DNA from: Pleodorina starrii
Taxonomy: Eukaryota > Chlorophyta > Chlorophyceae > Chlamydomonadales > Volvocaceae
Assembly (NCBI GenBank): GCA_030267565.1
Contig: BRXU01000004.1
Coordinates: 601,001 to 665,000, forward strand
DNA: 64,000 nt
Direction: 5' to 3'
The notes under the pieces: generated by a model
What the model was told of the DNA's origin: nothing
What the model saw: only the letters and a program-made list of their open reading frames with translations
Databases searched by the model: none
In this document: in pieces, positions 35,901 to 44,887 of the stretch
Layout: each line of letters starts with the position of its first letter
Position numbering within the stretch: position 1 is the stretch's first letter
Made by a program: the position numbers and the translations under genes

Positions 35901-38900
35901 CGCGATCGGGACACGCATCAATGGTCTCCGCAAAAGACTGCGAGAAGTTGGCCAGTTGCTAAGGAAAGCTACCTCCGACCGAAAAAGCGAAAATATAAAG
36001 AACGCAAAACGCAGATTTCAACGAATGCTTGCGGTTCGCCCGAAGCAAGGACACCGAGTTATCTTCAACAAAGGAGAGGCACAGCAAAAAGGGATACCCG
36101 CCATCAGACACCCACACGATGGACTAGTCCGCACAGATCCCGCTGATATCCTCGATGCCCTACATACATATTTTTCACGCCAGGCGGCCCCAGCCATTGG
36201 GGCCCGCACAGGGAAATTCCTACCAGAAGACGTGCATAGGCAATACCCATGGGCCGAGGCCTACGCCCCAGACACGTTCACACTTCATGCGTACGACGCG
36301 CCTGGTAACCATGCCCTGCTCCCGCATATCGCCGACCCCACCAATTTCGACACTTGCATTCAGTTTCTCTCCCGTAACAAGGCGCCTGGGCCTGATGGCA
36401 TACCCAATGAATTACTCAAAGCTCTCCCTGCCCCCTTAAAATGTGACATACATAACCTGCTGATCCTCATGTGGGTCAAAGCAGAAACACCTTTACCCTG
36501 GACAACGTCAGACACAGTCCTTATACCTAAGCCGAACGGCGACCCCCTCCTCATTAAAAATAAGAGACCCATAGCCCTCGCCAACACGCTCTATAAATTA
36601 TGGACAAGTCTCATCACGCTGTCCACATCCAAGTTTGCACCTTCTGCTGACCTCTTCAGTGAAGCCCAAGAAGGCTTCCTTAAACACAGAAACACTGAAC
36701 GCCAAATCCTCAATCTCCTGCACAGCATAGAAGACGCGGGCCTCACCCGACGAGACCTATACATCCTATACGTTGACTTCTCGAGTGCTTTTAACACCAT
36801 CGACCACGATAAGCTATTGCAGATTATGTATGACCTAGGCCTACCACTGGACCTGATCGAGGTTGTACGCGATCTCTACAGCCAAGCACGCACATGCATT
36901 CGTACCGAGCACGGACGGACACCCGACATCCACATCGAACGAGGAACAGTGCAGGGCGACACGCTCTCCCCGCTACTCTTCATCATTTTTCTTGAGCCCC
37001 TTCTGCGATGGCTACATGTTGGCGGCCGAGGCTACAAGTACGGTTGCTTAACGGACAAAGATAACGAAAGATACCATTGTAGCTCCGCTGCTTACGCAGA
37101 TGATCTAGCAGCAATAACCAACACGCTCTCAGACCTTACGACTCAATGCGAAAAAATAGGCAAATATGCAAAGTGGGCAGGCCTGGAAGTGAACCACGAG
37201 AAATGTGCCGTGTCCGCCATTTTACACAAGACATCGTGGGACGTCAAACTACCACATGGCCCGACGTGCGACAGAACACTACAATCTGCCCTGAAAGATA
37301 AAATAAGAATAAACGGCAAAACAATACCATACAAACACCCGGGGCAAGCATACAAATACCTAGGTGTTCACATAGCCCTGACCCTAAACTGGGCAGCGCA
37401 AATGGAGTATGTCAAAGAAAAGATTCGCACGAGGGGACATGACATTGCCACGTCCCTCGCATCCCCTGACCAACGCCTACGAATGATCCAGACCTGTATC
37501 CAGCCCGCAATTGCGTACAGCTTCCCCACAATGGCATACACGAACAATGATATCAAAATCCTCGATTGTATGGTCACACGCGTCGCAAAACAGAGCTACG
37601 GACTCAAAATGGGCTTCTGCACCCGTGCAATTCTGCTCCCACAGGAACAGTACGGCCTGGGACTTGGCTCGTTCTTACCCATTTACGTACGTAAGGCCAC
37701 CAGGGCCCTGGTGCTCTCTCTTAACGATCAAGGGCGGCTCGGTGTCGTAACCCGTGCACTACTGGAACTGCAAGCCAAACGCGCAGGCACCCTTGAAGCA
37801 CATGCGTATCGGGCGGAAAGTCATTTTTACTGTACCCTCAAGCAACTCACTCTCACGCGAGCTCATGGGCTCACAATCACCACTATGGGTAAAGAATACA
37901 CTACTACCCTACACAGCCTAGCCGCCCTTGCTGATGCAATGGGTACATACCCAGGCACTACCGACCCGGTCATCCCGTATCGGTACATTCTCCCCCTGAT
38001 TGAGATTGGACTTGATCTCCGTAGTCTAGTAGACATGAACAATGACCGGTATCTGATCGACACCACAGCCTTAAAAAGTCTTACCAATGGGAGAGCGCGG
38101 CACCGACACCTTGTCTCTCTTAACCGCCTGAGCCTTGCACTAAGCGCCACAGGGGAAAACCCATCCAAATGCAATCACGAACGACCCCTCCCCCATCGCG
38201 ACAGGAAGCTACCCGATTTCCCCGTTATCAGCAGCCTTGTTCGTAACAACCTGTCACCCACCCCCGCCTCACAACGCCTCATCACTGAATTCCTGCGGGC
38301 ACGCGCCAACACATACCAACCCAACATAAACACCGAACACACACATCACACAGTTGTACCTGGACGGTGGGTTAAACACGGCCACGATGAATTCTTCGTG
38401 CCTGATGCGACGCCACCCACTCAAACCACACACGAAGACCGCCACGTGCCCCATAATGCCGACCCCCCCGAACATGGGATCCCAGAAAACACCGACCCTG
38501 ATGACCCGATGGATGGTACCACGGACAAAACCCAACAAGCAGCCGCAAACCCTCCTAATCCGCATGGTAACACCCTGACACAACCTCCCAACCAACCCAA
38601 ACGCCGCATCCAATCTCTACCATCAGCGCCTGATGGCGAGGATGGGGAGCCTAACAAGAAAGCCCGCCAACTACAAAGGACAAGTCAGCGACGAAAATGC
38701 ACCCCGGCTGTGAGGCGGCGAAACTGGATAGCCGCGAACACACGCACAAGCAACCCCAAAATAAAAGACGACCACGTACGGATGGGAGAAGCTGTTCACG
38801 AAGATGAAGAGGCCAACCCTGGTCACACTCGCTTCGCCATGAGTGCCCGATCCTTCTTTACAAACCTTATGTTAGCTGTCCCTACACTGGGACGAGGCTC

Positions 38901-41900
38901 TCCGACAAACTCAACCCCTGTCCTAACACGGCAGAGATCGCTCTCCACGAAGCTACAGAACACAATGCAGCTTCTTGCAACCCAGTCGCACAACAACCCT
39001 ATCCTAAAGAAACTACAAACACACCCTCTAATCGAGCATGCCAACACCCAGCCCGACGACAACGCAGAGCCCCCCTCGGAAAACCAACTGCCTACACTGC
39101 AACGCAGGACAACCTTGAAGCAGGTAAACTGGCGACTGGCACGAAAGCAATTGCTTCGTGTAAACCCCCCGCTAACAGATCGCCAGCACCCAGATAGCAC
39201 TCTGGCTAACCAGCTCGTGTGCAGCCTCTACTCTGATTGTGAGTTTGTTGAACGAATCATCTACGGACCATTCCGAAAGCGAGAAACCGTAGAGCCAAAA
39301 ACACGGTGCAAACGCCCCAATAAGAAACGCCCAACCACCATCGACCTCACCGAGACAGGGGACCCACAGGACAAAGGCACGACGATGGAAGTTGACGGAG
39401 GTATGCGTAAGAACACTACTGGTGCGGGAGCACCCAATCCAACACCAAGAAATATAGACGGCCGCCTGGCTGGTGGCCCAAGCAGCACACACGCGGACTA
39501 CTACAGAGTACAGTGGTGCAACACTATCGTGTGTGCAGGCGCGATCAGTGCCTACCGGCTGCTTAACTATCATGCCAAAGCGAGCAAGAACACGATAGCC
39601 AAGTACGGACGCGGAGCTGGAAGATACTTACACGAAGTCTCTTGGGAAGACTCAGACATGCCTCTCCGCGACATTCAAGGGCAACACAACTGGCCCACCT
39701 TACTCGCCACCCACCAAGTGCGTAATGCAACGCAGACCACCGTCAAACTCCCACCAGCCCCACTTGATACTCACCTTTCCAATGCGCAACGACAAGGCAG
39801 ATGGGACCCCCCGAGCGCTGATACGAGTGCACGCACCAGGCGTACACTAACACATGTGACAATCAACACGGTACCCTGCAACCCAGACAGAGATATAAAA
39901 CCACCTGGGAAATACGTAATCATACCAGGGGAGCCTAGCGACTCCGAACTTCACGTGTATGACCCAACTGGCGCCTGGATAGGAAGTCTCCAAATCGACC
40001 GGGTGCGCTCCCTTTATGCACGATACCAGCACTCACGGCAAACCAGGCCCGATGCCCACAACAAGTTAGCTGCCAGAGGAGGCTTTCATGAGGACGTAGC
40101 CAAACTCCTGTTAAGATACAAAATCACACCTCAAAAGAAACACAGGAATGGACGACCAGGTGTCGGCACACACCAGAATCAAGCAACAATCAGAACCTGC
40201 CCCGAGAACCAAGTCACAATATGTCCTGAGCTTAGCGTTGTACTACAAGACGCGACACAAGCAACTTGTGAGAGGTTTGCATCACCTCTCAACGTCGATA
40301 ACTCCACGACACAGTACTTCAGCGCGTACGGGGAGGACCAACTCTTCGGAGCAAACCTCGACGCGTACTCGCAGCTTTTCAACGGACTGTCCATTGCCCA
40401 CCCGGACCCCACCCCTGAGGCGTCAAACCATGCGCTTGCCTGGGCAATTCTCTCGGCACAGGAAGCATCGGACAACCCTGAACCGACATTGACTATCCTT
40501 ATTCTGAAGTACAGCCTGAACGGCCCATATAGCAAGCATATGGGAAACCCCGCAGTGCGGCGCCTAGGTCGCGTCCCAGCAACCCATGAGCTCGCGAAAT
40601 TGCAACAGGGTAGAGGAAGCACGACGGCCGCAACGGCTTACAAATCCGGTCTCGACGTCATAGCAGTCGGCAACATCAGCGGCCTTGCTCTCCTTACGCA
40701 CACAATCGGTCCTAAGATTGCAATGAACACTGACAACCTGCTGGGACGTGACCAACCCCAACGAACACCTGGCCCCTGCCCAACACCAGACCGCACCCGG
40801 TGGGCAAAGCGACACCTACATGAACTACGAAAAGGGCAGTCTAACCCGGCCTTCAGCACTACAGCCTGGGAGATCGAGCGGACAACACCAGGACAGCGGT
40901 ACCGCCTGTCTGACAGCCAACCAGTGCATACCCGCCTACGATATGCTCCCAAAATCGGGCTGTACACCGACGGTAGCTGTGTCAAGGACCCAGAACACGA
41001 CCTGAACATCCTAGGGGCAGCCATCTACGACGCTGCCACCGACCGTTTGCACCATGTGGCACCCAACGGCAAGGGGCCCACCAATACCATCACACGCGCT
41101 GAACTTGCTGCCATACATCAAGCGTTGAAGTTATACGCCAACTACGATGACTGCCTGTACCTCTTTACAGACTCTGCAGCCTCTCTTCATCTCACCCGGC
41201 GTGCCATCGTTGAAAAATCCAAACTCCACATTAGCAAACACAAGGAACTGCTACTTAACATCGACGAGTTACTATGGCACAGGGCTTCACAGGGACTCCG
41301 AACCGTGCTACTCAAAGTCAAAGCGCACGCTAACGCCTCACTCGGCAATGATAAAGCCGACCAAGGGGCAACCGCCGTCGCAAAAGGCGATGCTGAAGCC
41401 ACACTAACCGAAGAAAGTGACAATAACCCCTTCGATAAAATCTTCTGGTTTCGTCAAACCACGACCGAGCTGTACGGTAACGACCTCAACCGTGGCATAA
41501 CAATTCTCCTCAACAAAACCACCCATCATGGCTTTACGCCCTCGGGCGTATATACGGATCTATGGGAAAAAGCCAGCCCTAAACTCTGCGCACGAACTAG
41601 CAACTTGACGATCACCCGCGGAGGCGGACACAGCCTTTTTAAGCGAGTATTCGACTACAGGTGGGGCCAATTATGGCACGCCGGCCTTGCCAAGCGGTAT
41701 GGCATACCAACAAAACACCTAGAAGTGCACACCAACACCGCGAAGGAGAGCAAAGCCCCCTGCCCCCTATGCGGCCTACCAGATTCAGGCGGACATATTC
41801 TGGGAGGATGCAAAGAAACTGGTCACATAGCCATGTACATAAAACGGCACAACGCCGCTGCCCTGCTTATCGCAGATACCATACACAAAGGCAGGTATGG

Positions 41901-42575
41901 TGGATGCTACACCATCATTGACGCCTGTGCAGAAGACGCCAGCCCGGAATACTCATCTGGCACTCGACTGCCGAAATGGCTTTTACCCAATATCCCGGAA
42001 AAAAAGAGGAAGAAAATGCGACCAGATCTCCTTCTTATCCCGACCCTACCACTATCGACCACAGAGCAAACCACACCGTACAACGGACCACCGGACCGCT
42101 CAAAACACACAGTATTTGTGATCGAGATAGGATACACAGGGGACCTCCGACATGATGAAAAGAATGAGCAAAAAGCAAAACAGCACGCGAAGCTAGCCCG
42201 CAGGCTCAAGGCCAACGGCTGGAAAGTGCGGTATACACCGAAGGAAGCCATCACACTTGGATTCGGTGGGACGATCCGCAATGACCTAAAGCCCCTTATC
42301 ACCGAGCTCGGCGTGCCACCAGACACTGCCACACAATGCTGCGCGCGCCTTCATGACCTCGCAATCAAGTACCTGAATAACATAGTCCTACGGCGACGCT
42401 CCCTCGAGGGACCCACATGCTACACGTCCAATCGTCAAGGGGTAGGGTAAGGTTGTTTTTTGTGGAGCTCCCCTGGTGGTGGCGGCGTACAGGCTCCTAG
42501 TCGAGCCTCATCGCACCCGCCCCCATAAACCACGCCAGGGTTTTGGCCCGGCGTAATATTATTATTATTATTATT
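29904..42575 (+). mobile_element. LINE 2: complete Dualen/RandI-like retrotransposon with dual endonucleases
   Basis: The element is 12,672 bp. It is bounded by CGTGCGTGTGCCCA at 29890-29903 and 42576-42589, a 14-bp target-site duplication; copies B and C show the same intron sequence without the insert. A 70-bp 5' leader, one ORF and a 125-bp 3' untranslated region ending in CGGCGTAATATT plus (ATT)n suggest a full-length copy with no 5' truncation. Non-LTR elements with both an APE and a C-terminal restriction-like endonuclease are known as Dualen/RandI from Chlamydomonas; this assignment is by domain content. An uninterrupted frame and a perfect duplication indicate a recent insertion, possibly still active. 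Confidence 0.92.
29974..42450 (+). CDS. LINE 2 polyprotein (about 4158 aa): ectodomain, membrane region, Josephin, APE, RT, RNase H, CCHC, RLE
   Basis: The first ATG of the frame is at 29974; an upstream in-frame GTG is ignored. Residues 1-22 form a signal peptide (MEISSFCCFVLLLL...). Residues about 25-700 are rich in N-x-S/T sequons and Cys. Residues about 711-942 contain several membrane segments. A Josephin-like domain follows with Cys1047 (RRQFCQVHALNNLI), His1165 (GRPHAV) and Asp1180 (WHLIDS), the His-Asp spacing again 15. APE spans about 1450-1710 (HNVRG with Asn1455, TETKL with Glu1482, GDFNA, FDHKPLH). RT has KAPGPDGIPNELL near 2136 and YADD at 2374-2377. About 1100 residues of basic, low-complexity sequence follow. 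RNase H spans about 3660-3805 (YTDGS, RAEL, FTDSA, NDKAD). A CX2CX7HX4C finger starts at 3930. The RLE-like end has RPD at 4016-4018 and EIGYTGD at 4051. Lys is absent right after the Glu, so the RLE active site is less certain. Confidence 0.9.
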   Translation: MEISSFCCFVLLLLTHTRAHANVLTIWTSLTDCPLIPDLARSSGSARGCGACEVHQVPEGIRPRNQFQISDAHCNCPPQNFEIRPSKPQTALYNVTALFSHFNGAARAGDWQLCQPSDNTEMSRQRHKKPPDLMSLVTYSCWNNRPPDTQSGPLCGMLNHPNFCPLLLDGDPSPSGNNGNTSQIPLTESFFKIIPCFKTYELADNFLDVCTSRLERGDQRHERTQISKTTICNLTFSLYQIFSSRRQSAHLPRSIRENYEESTGRVQEANDRNTFAYQQAYQQAQLIKRILPINEEPVTTTGHNVTRQPPQTLLSVGRTSFLPHHTTHTSNKYNTYFSEAVGHLDNKNDHWIQRLSYRTRVDEKLGNTELLDAKHRSNHTTININIPFSQSYCYNPVQTHQRFTPKMAGNQASRAKACWTRCEIPMQLPGIQNGSVASLNLIPEKLRASAAASLFDRKPNQISQPNLDLVYNKREMAGTKPPLQQAHASGATVGMNVTNQDSPYAAGSWRGEDSAESPMVLGGLAPLDTATIDLLAMMMGKTGNSNPAAWPPTEYHSYAQRVSQPSSRWKLPSSTHLTCAIQQATDEYINHTEWSSPTAQQTTIIPQTPSHDKPPTRWTANWRLEDPSGQDERMWTCLWTGNIGEDSQLAACRKVGWREQSWCVDGAYPNCTRNRQGEAPVKDLHPKTSYPDWADPRKIASQAICTAADPMKAVITYLAQLARIVCQCLMLYARLVPWVLASLPVMGTACHLINTTLSKALLPPKKAIPRYTLYVLSLGSAIYPIPMLACITPLAALSAALCAASIILTAGIMWAILTATNLLIPIISQLKTIKQITTHPCPELVLLCHLINGTRYIAILACLTDPLHFLLHRLQAFEIKILVITALSIKFRTQKHTACLTAAITMLSVMGQIRQNEEAVALLAIALKAGLPTLLKFATTDKIRANPETAKRAAPAKNKGHQCRTGNNARRLKKRHPHNSHRPTRAHPPHGYWDRRKIGGDTPVEQEHQDPMEHGQGAPNPIPWPLPRPSINGSGPIHHEQQRRQFCQVHALNNLIGGHYLNPEHVLEYCIRLDDHLQATNHPSRALWRETFNRHTGAFTTLAINHYLRYNVYLTSQDPTKQFLALISAPRALSSGNAVRRRALPALPPLAAQYGFVLQMSGRPHAVCVKRIGDTWHLIDSEHVQSKLLKTQVDWQELQGGVQYLDSVDILATTNMANELKEVLPPPGWPAARHPAVRIEEPLGDTPGATAPSDLQQNAPPENLEAGAHTAQIRDAAVNPQIHPIEEPAVLRTYAMAVQRGLPAHATTTVPRQDTRPQTLQANANRPAAALVQPLPADTEMPLAQPHDLTAPNNANIEAPRRTTERCNPAAMQTIQERAGDKIKMGRKRRHKIDDTQTTILEAFQRQKHRRPGAPLEPNYNAEAGQAGTSPQPEQSPLQTTGTTSHRYLHVVTHNVRGLQGHLYDVLCNTLDWRADILVLTETKLGKCGLNGRMKMHFPGYHAWGSTFPNKKNKLGQPAPVRQAGVVIAISDRFASAGSATCEQHPRNLQGYVCHCTVCTPHSTTLHIIGVYTPELTSTRKSIYKYCADVLTHADNHKEHVIIAGDFNAALQAADRSTATLDADDVCHRTFVSENNLKPLTPLIAAEGRQYTYRQFKNGSIAHESRIDDILCNKILTTRLDLYKITSGVSAYETVTVPGGHFDHKPLHGRMPIEAVRLFDCPTSAAHNPNTADTTPTSTKWQTVKLPITKSTLDTVRETLENELASDMAQLHDRLQPALTAVTAALTEEDGTGRSAALRLRELRSHPDVSQTNVTSCAEDLQQILTHALDTLLSHCEHKPPRTGKLHATRVVGRKVKQLHHEHRKVKSELEQIYRRTKELGIEIPTYTTDTNPAEMQDTAAGEAVRNTVEPTPENVTALSPNTGGQHVAQPTQNEKDTIRQEPTPAAAQAIGPMEIDDMNDKNTAPSRITTGSPDNAIGTRINGLRKRLREVGQLLRKATSDRKSENIKNAKRRFQRMLAVRPKQGHRVIFNKGEAQQKGIPAIRHPHDGLVRTDPADILDALHTYFSRQAAPAIGARTGKFLPEDVHRQYPWAEAYAPDTFTLHAYDAPGNHALLPHIADPTNFDTCIQFLSRNKAPGPDGIPNELLKALPAPLKCDIHNLLILMWVKAETPLPWTTSDTVLIPKPNGDPLLIKNKRPIALANTLYKLWTSLITLSTSKFAPSADLFSEAQEGFLKHRNTERQILNLLHSIEDAGLTRRDLYILYVDFSSAFNTIDHDKLLQIMYDLGLPLDLIEVVRDLYSQARTCIRTEHGRTPDIHIERGTVQGDTLSPLLFIIFLEPLLRWLHVGGRGYKYGCLTDKDNERYHCSSAAYADDLAAITNTLSDLTTQCEKIGKYAKWAGLEVNHEKCAVSAILHKTSWDVKLPHGPTCDRTLQSALKDKIRINGKTIPYKHPGQAYKYLGVHIALTLNWAAQMEYVKEKIRTRGHDIATSLASPDQRLRMIQTCIQPAIAYSFPTMAYTNNDIKILDCMVTRVAKQSYGLKMGFCTRAILLPQEQYGLGLGSFLPIYVRKATRALVLSLNDQGRLGVVTRALLELQAKRAGTLEAHAYRAESHFYCTLKQLTLTRAHGLTITTMGKEYTTTLHSLAALADAMGTYPGTTDPVIPYRYILPLIEIGLDLRSLVDMNNDRYLIDTTALKSLTNGRARHRHLVSLNRLSLALSATGENPSKCNHERPLPHRDRKLPDFPVISSLVRNNLSPTPASQRLITEFLRARANTYQPNINTEHTHHTVVPGRWVKHGHDEFFVPDATPPTQTTHEDRHVPHNADPPEHGIPENTDPDDPMDGTTDKTQQAAANPPNPHGNTLTQPPNQPKRRIQSLPSAPDGEDGEPNKKARQLQRTSQRRKCTPAVRRRNWIAANTRTSNPKIKDDHVRMGEAVHEDEEANPGHTRFAMSARSFFTNLMLAVPTLGRGSPTNSTPVLTRQRSLSTKLQNTMQLLATQSHNNPILKKLQTHPLIEHANTQPDDNAEPPSENQLPTLQRRTTLKQVNWRLARKQLLRVNPPLTDRQHPDSTLANQLVCSLYSDCEFVERIIYGPFRKRETVEPKTRCKRPNKKRPTTIDLTETGDPQDKGTTMEVDGGMRKNTTGAGAPNPTPRNIDGRLAGGPSSTHADYYRVQWCNTIVCAGAISAYRLLNYHAKASKNTIAKYGRGAGRYLHEVSWEDSDMPLRDIQGQHNWPTLLATHQVRNATQTTVKLPPAPLDTHLSNAQRQGRWDPPSADTSARTRRTLTHVTINTVPCNPDRDIKPPGKYVIIPGEPSDSELHVYDPTGAWIGSLQIDRVRSLYARYQHSRQTRPDAHNKLAARGGFHEDVAKLLLRYKITPQKKHRNGRPGVGTHQNQATIRTCPENQVTICPELSVVLQDATQATCERFASPLNVDNSTTQYFSAYGEDQLFGANLDAYSQLFNGLSIAHPDPTPEASNHALAWAILSAQEASDNPEPTLTILILKYSLNGPYSKHMGNPAVRRLGRVPATHELAKLQQGRGSTTAATAYKSGLDVIAVGNISGLALLTHTIGPKIAMNTDNLLGRDQPQRTPGPCPTPDRTRWAKRHLHELRKGQSNPAFSTTAWEIERTTPGQRYRLSDSQPVHTRLRYAPKIGLYTDGSCVKDPEHDLNILGAAIYDAATDRLHHVAPNGKGPTNTITRAELAAIHQALKLYANYDDCLYLFTDSAASLHLTRRAIVEKSKLHISKHKELLLNIDELLWHRASQGLRTVLLKVKAHANASLGNDKADQGATAVAKGDAEATLTEESDNNPFDKIFWFRQTTTELYGNDLNRGITILLNKTTHHGFTPSGVYTDLWEKASPKLCARTSNLTITRGGGHSLFKRVFDYRWGQLWHAGLAKRYGIPTKHLEVHTNTAKESKAPCPLCGLPDSGGHILGGCKETGHIAMYIKRHNAAALLIADTIHKGRYGGCYTIIDACAEDASPEYSSGTRLPKWLLPNIPEKKRKKMRPDLLLIPTLPLSTTEQTTPYNGPPDRSKHTVFVIEIGYTGDLRHDEKNEQKAKQHAKLARRLKANGWKVRYTPKEAITLGFGGTIRNDLKPLITELGVPPDTATQCCARLHDLAIKYLNNIVLRRRSLEGPTCYTSNRQGVG

Positions 42576-44030
42576 CGTGCGTGTGCCCATTCACGCGCGC
42601 GCCCGCCGCCGCCCATGCATGCAGGATGTTTGCTCTCCGGCTGATTCTGTCTCCAGCAGCAGTTTCCCGAGTCCCGTGTGGAGCAAGGAGTCGCCGCGCG
42701 CAACCACGAGGGAGCTGCGCCAGCAGGAGACGAGGCCCTCGGCGGCCGGCGGTGCGGTGTCTCCCGACTGGGGGATTGCGCATCAGTTTGCGCAGCTCCC
42801 CACTGCGGCTGCTGCCGAGGGCTGTGGCCAGCTGGTGCGGCCCGCCGCCCGGCCCCAGCAGGCCGCCGCCGCCGAGCCTACCGCGCCGCCGCCGCCGCCG
42901 GCCATCAGCAGCGCTGCCGCTGTCGTCGTCGCTGCTGTTGTCGCCAGCCCGCAGCGGGCCGAGCGGCTGGTGGGTCAGCTGGGTCAGCACTGGGATGGGA
43001 GAAGGAGGCGAGGACCTCGGCGGGTCTGTCCATGGGCGCTCCCGAGGTGTGCGCCTCACCGCGCAGCGCCGCTGAGTGCCGGCTGGAGCTGACCTGGGTG
43101 GAGGTGGAGTGGGAGCCGGAAGAGGAGGCGGAGGGGGCGGAGGAGGAGGAGGAGGAGGAGGAGGAGTCTGATGACATCGCGTCCCCGGCTGCCTGCTGCC
43201 GCTCGGTGGCCCACAGCAGCGTCCAGCTCTCGGACTCGTTGTGTGTGGAGCCGGAGGAGCAGCCGGGTGGCGCCGAGCTGCTGGCGGCGGAGAGCGGCAG
43301 CAGCCGGACCAAGGCCGCCAAGAGCGCTGTCCGCAAGCTGCGGTCCAAGATTGCTTCGCGCATCAAGGCCGCTGTCCGCGCCTGCGTGCTGCGCCACCTG
43401 TTGTAGACGGATAGATGCATGGTATGGGCGGGATGTGCCTTATGAGGGTTAGGGAGGGGACGGGATATACCGTAGCGTCCGCCGGAGCTGGCCAGCGACG
43501 ATCGACCTGCGGGGGGGTGCGTGGCTTTATTTGCTTGCCCCGTGCGAGCACTGGGCAGCAGCGCGTGGGCAGCAGGCTTGCGTGGGTTGGTACTTATTTA
43601 CCGGCGAACAACGAATGAACTAACGACGCCATGCGGCAGGTATTATTATGTGGTTAGTATGTGCGGGTGGCCACCATACCTGCATGAGACTGCCAAGCAA
43701 ATGGAGTTATTCGTTAGCTGCAATCGATTCGGCCGCGCCCATCCAGCGCCGTTGGCTGGTTGTGCGGATGGACAACGGGCGCGCCGACAATGGGCGGGTT
43801 TCTCATCCGTCCATGCTGCTGCTTCTGCTGCTGCGCGCGGCCCGTCGTACTTTCCCTTCCGCAGTGACGCGAAATCCCTAGACGGCAAAGCAAACTCATT
43901 TGCCGTAGAATCCGTCAAGTGAATGAATGAGGTGTTATTGCTTGATTGGCAGCGGGAGCAGCGTGTAGGGTGCTTGTGAACATGTGCGTGCCGTTTTACT
44001 TGGCCTCCGTTTTTGATGGGCTCTATCTCT

Positions 44031-44887
44031 GATGGCGTTCGATCGATCGGTGCGCGGTCCACGCAGCCGCTCACGAGATAGAGTGAGTGCTGCAAAGCAA
44101 ACAGATACGTATGTAAGAAGTGGCTCGCTCGCTCGTCCACCGCACCGCACCTCACGGATGACGTACGACATCCAATACACATACACGCACTACTGGTGCT
44201 GCTGCTGCGTTCAGACCCTTCGACGCACGCCCGCTGCGCGGCCGGCCATACATTCCACCTCGCGCTCGCAAAGCGGGCACCCAGCCACGCAACCCCCCAG
44301 CCCCCCGGCCCCCCTAGCGTCCATCAGCTGACCGAGGGGCCCTACGTAGACAGCCGCTAAGGACACCTGTCTGCTGCCCATCCACCCACGTCGGTGTTCC
44401 CAAAGTGAGGGAGCGACGGATAACATCTTCGTTCACAGATTACGACACGCACGCCGCATGCAGGTACGTCCCCCACAAACGCACGGGGACAGCACATACA
44501 TACATCCGCCGTGCAGCTAATAATGAGCACACCGGTAGGTTGGTTGGTACGGTCGGTTGGTACGGTCGGTCCAACCACCCGCACAAATGGGCTATATATA
44601 CTCTTCCGGCGCCGCCAGTCAAGCAACAGACGCATACAGTGGATATATGTATACGATTGCATAATCTGTTGTAAATTGGTGGTCCTGTAACCTGCTGGCG
44701 GCGGTTCGCGCACCACCAACAGCGAGGGTCTCGCGCGCTCGCCGAGGCAGCAGCAGCAGCAGGTTTATGCACGCACGCACGCACGCATCAGCGCTGCTCG
44801 CTAGGACTGGCAGCACTGATACAGAGCGAGCGCCGACGCACGCCCCACGCGGGCTCTGGGCCGTCCACTGTTGTTCGATTATTGGCG
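44031..44887. other. Intergenic segment between the array and the carrier gene
   Basis: No gene is supported. It holds short CA/GT and GCAC runs, two TGTAA motifs on the plus strand near 44670 and 44686 (TGTAA is the algal polyadenylation signal, but none lies in the right orientation for the minus-strand carrier gene), and a GGTTGGTACGGTCGGT direct repeat near 44540-44570. Confidence 0.4.

Larger units (their letters stand above)
28783..43406 (+). pseudogene. Array gene copy D, split by a 12.7-kb LINE in intron 5
   Basis: Exons 28783-28817, 29013-29138, 29497-29590 and 29848-29884 (exon 5) are recognisable, and the terminal exon is 42625-43406. The acceptor and first half of exon 4 are deleted (the sequence jumps from GTCTTTTGGGC to the GGTTTGGAGCGACGG region). 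The complete LINE is inserted in intron 5, with its target site beginning 6 bp after the donor, so both splice sites of that intron survive. The terminal exon carries a 5-bp insertion at CACTGGGATGGGAGAAGG, which shifts frame relative to CACTGGGAGAAGG in the other copies. The Glu-rich stretch is the shortest of the four copies. Confidence 0.65.
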
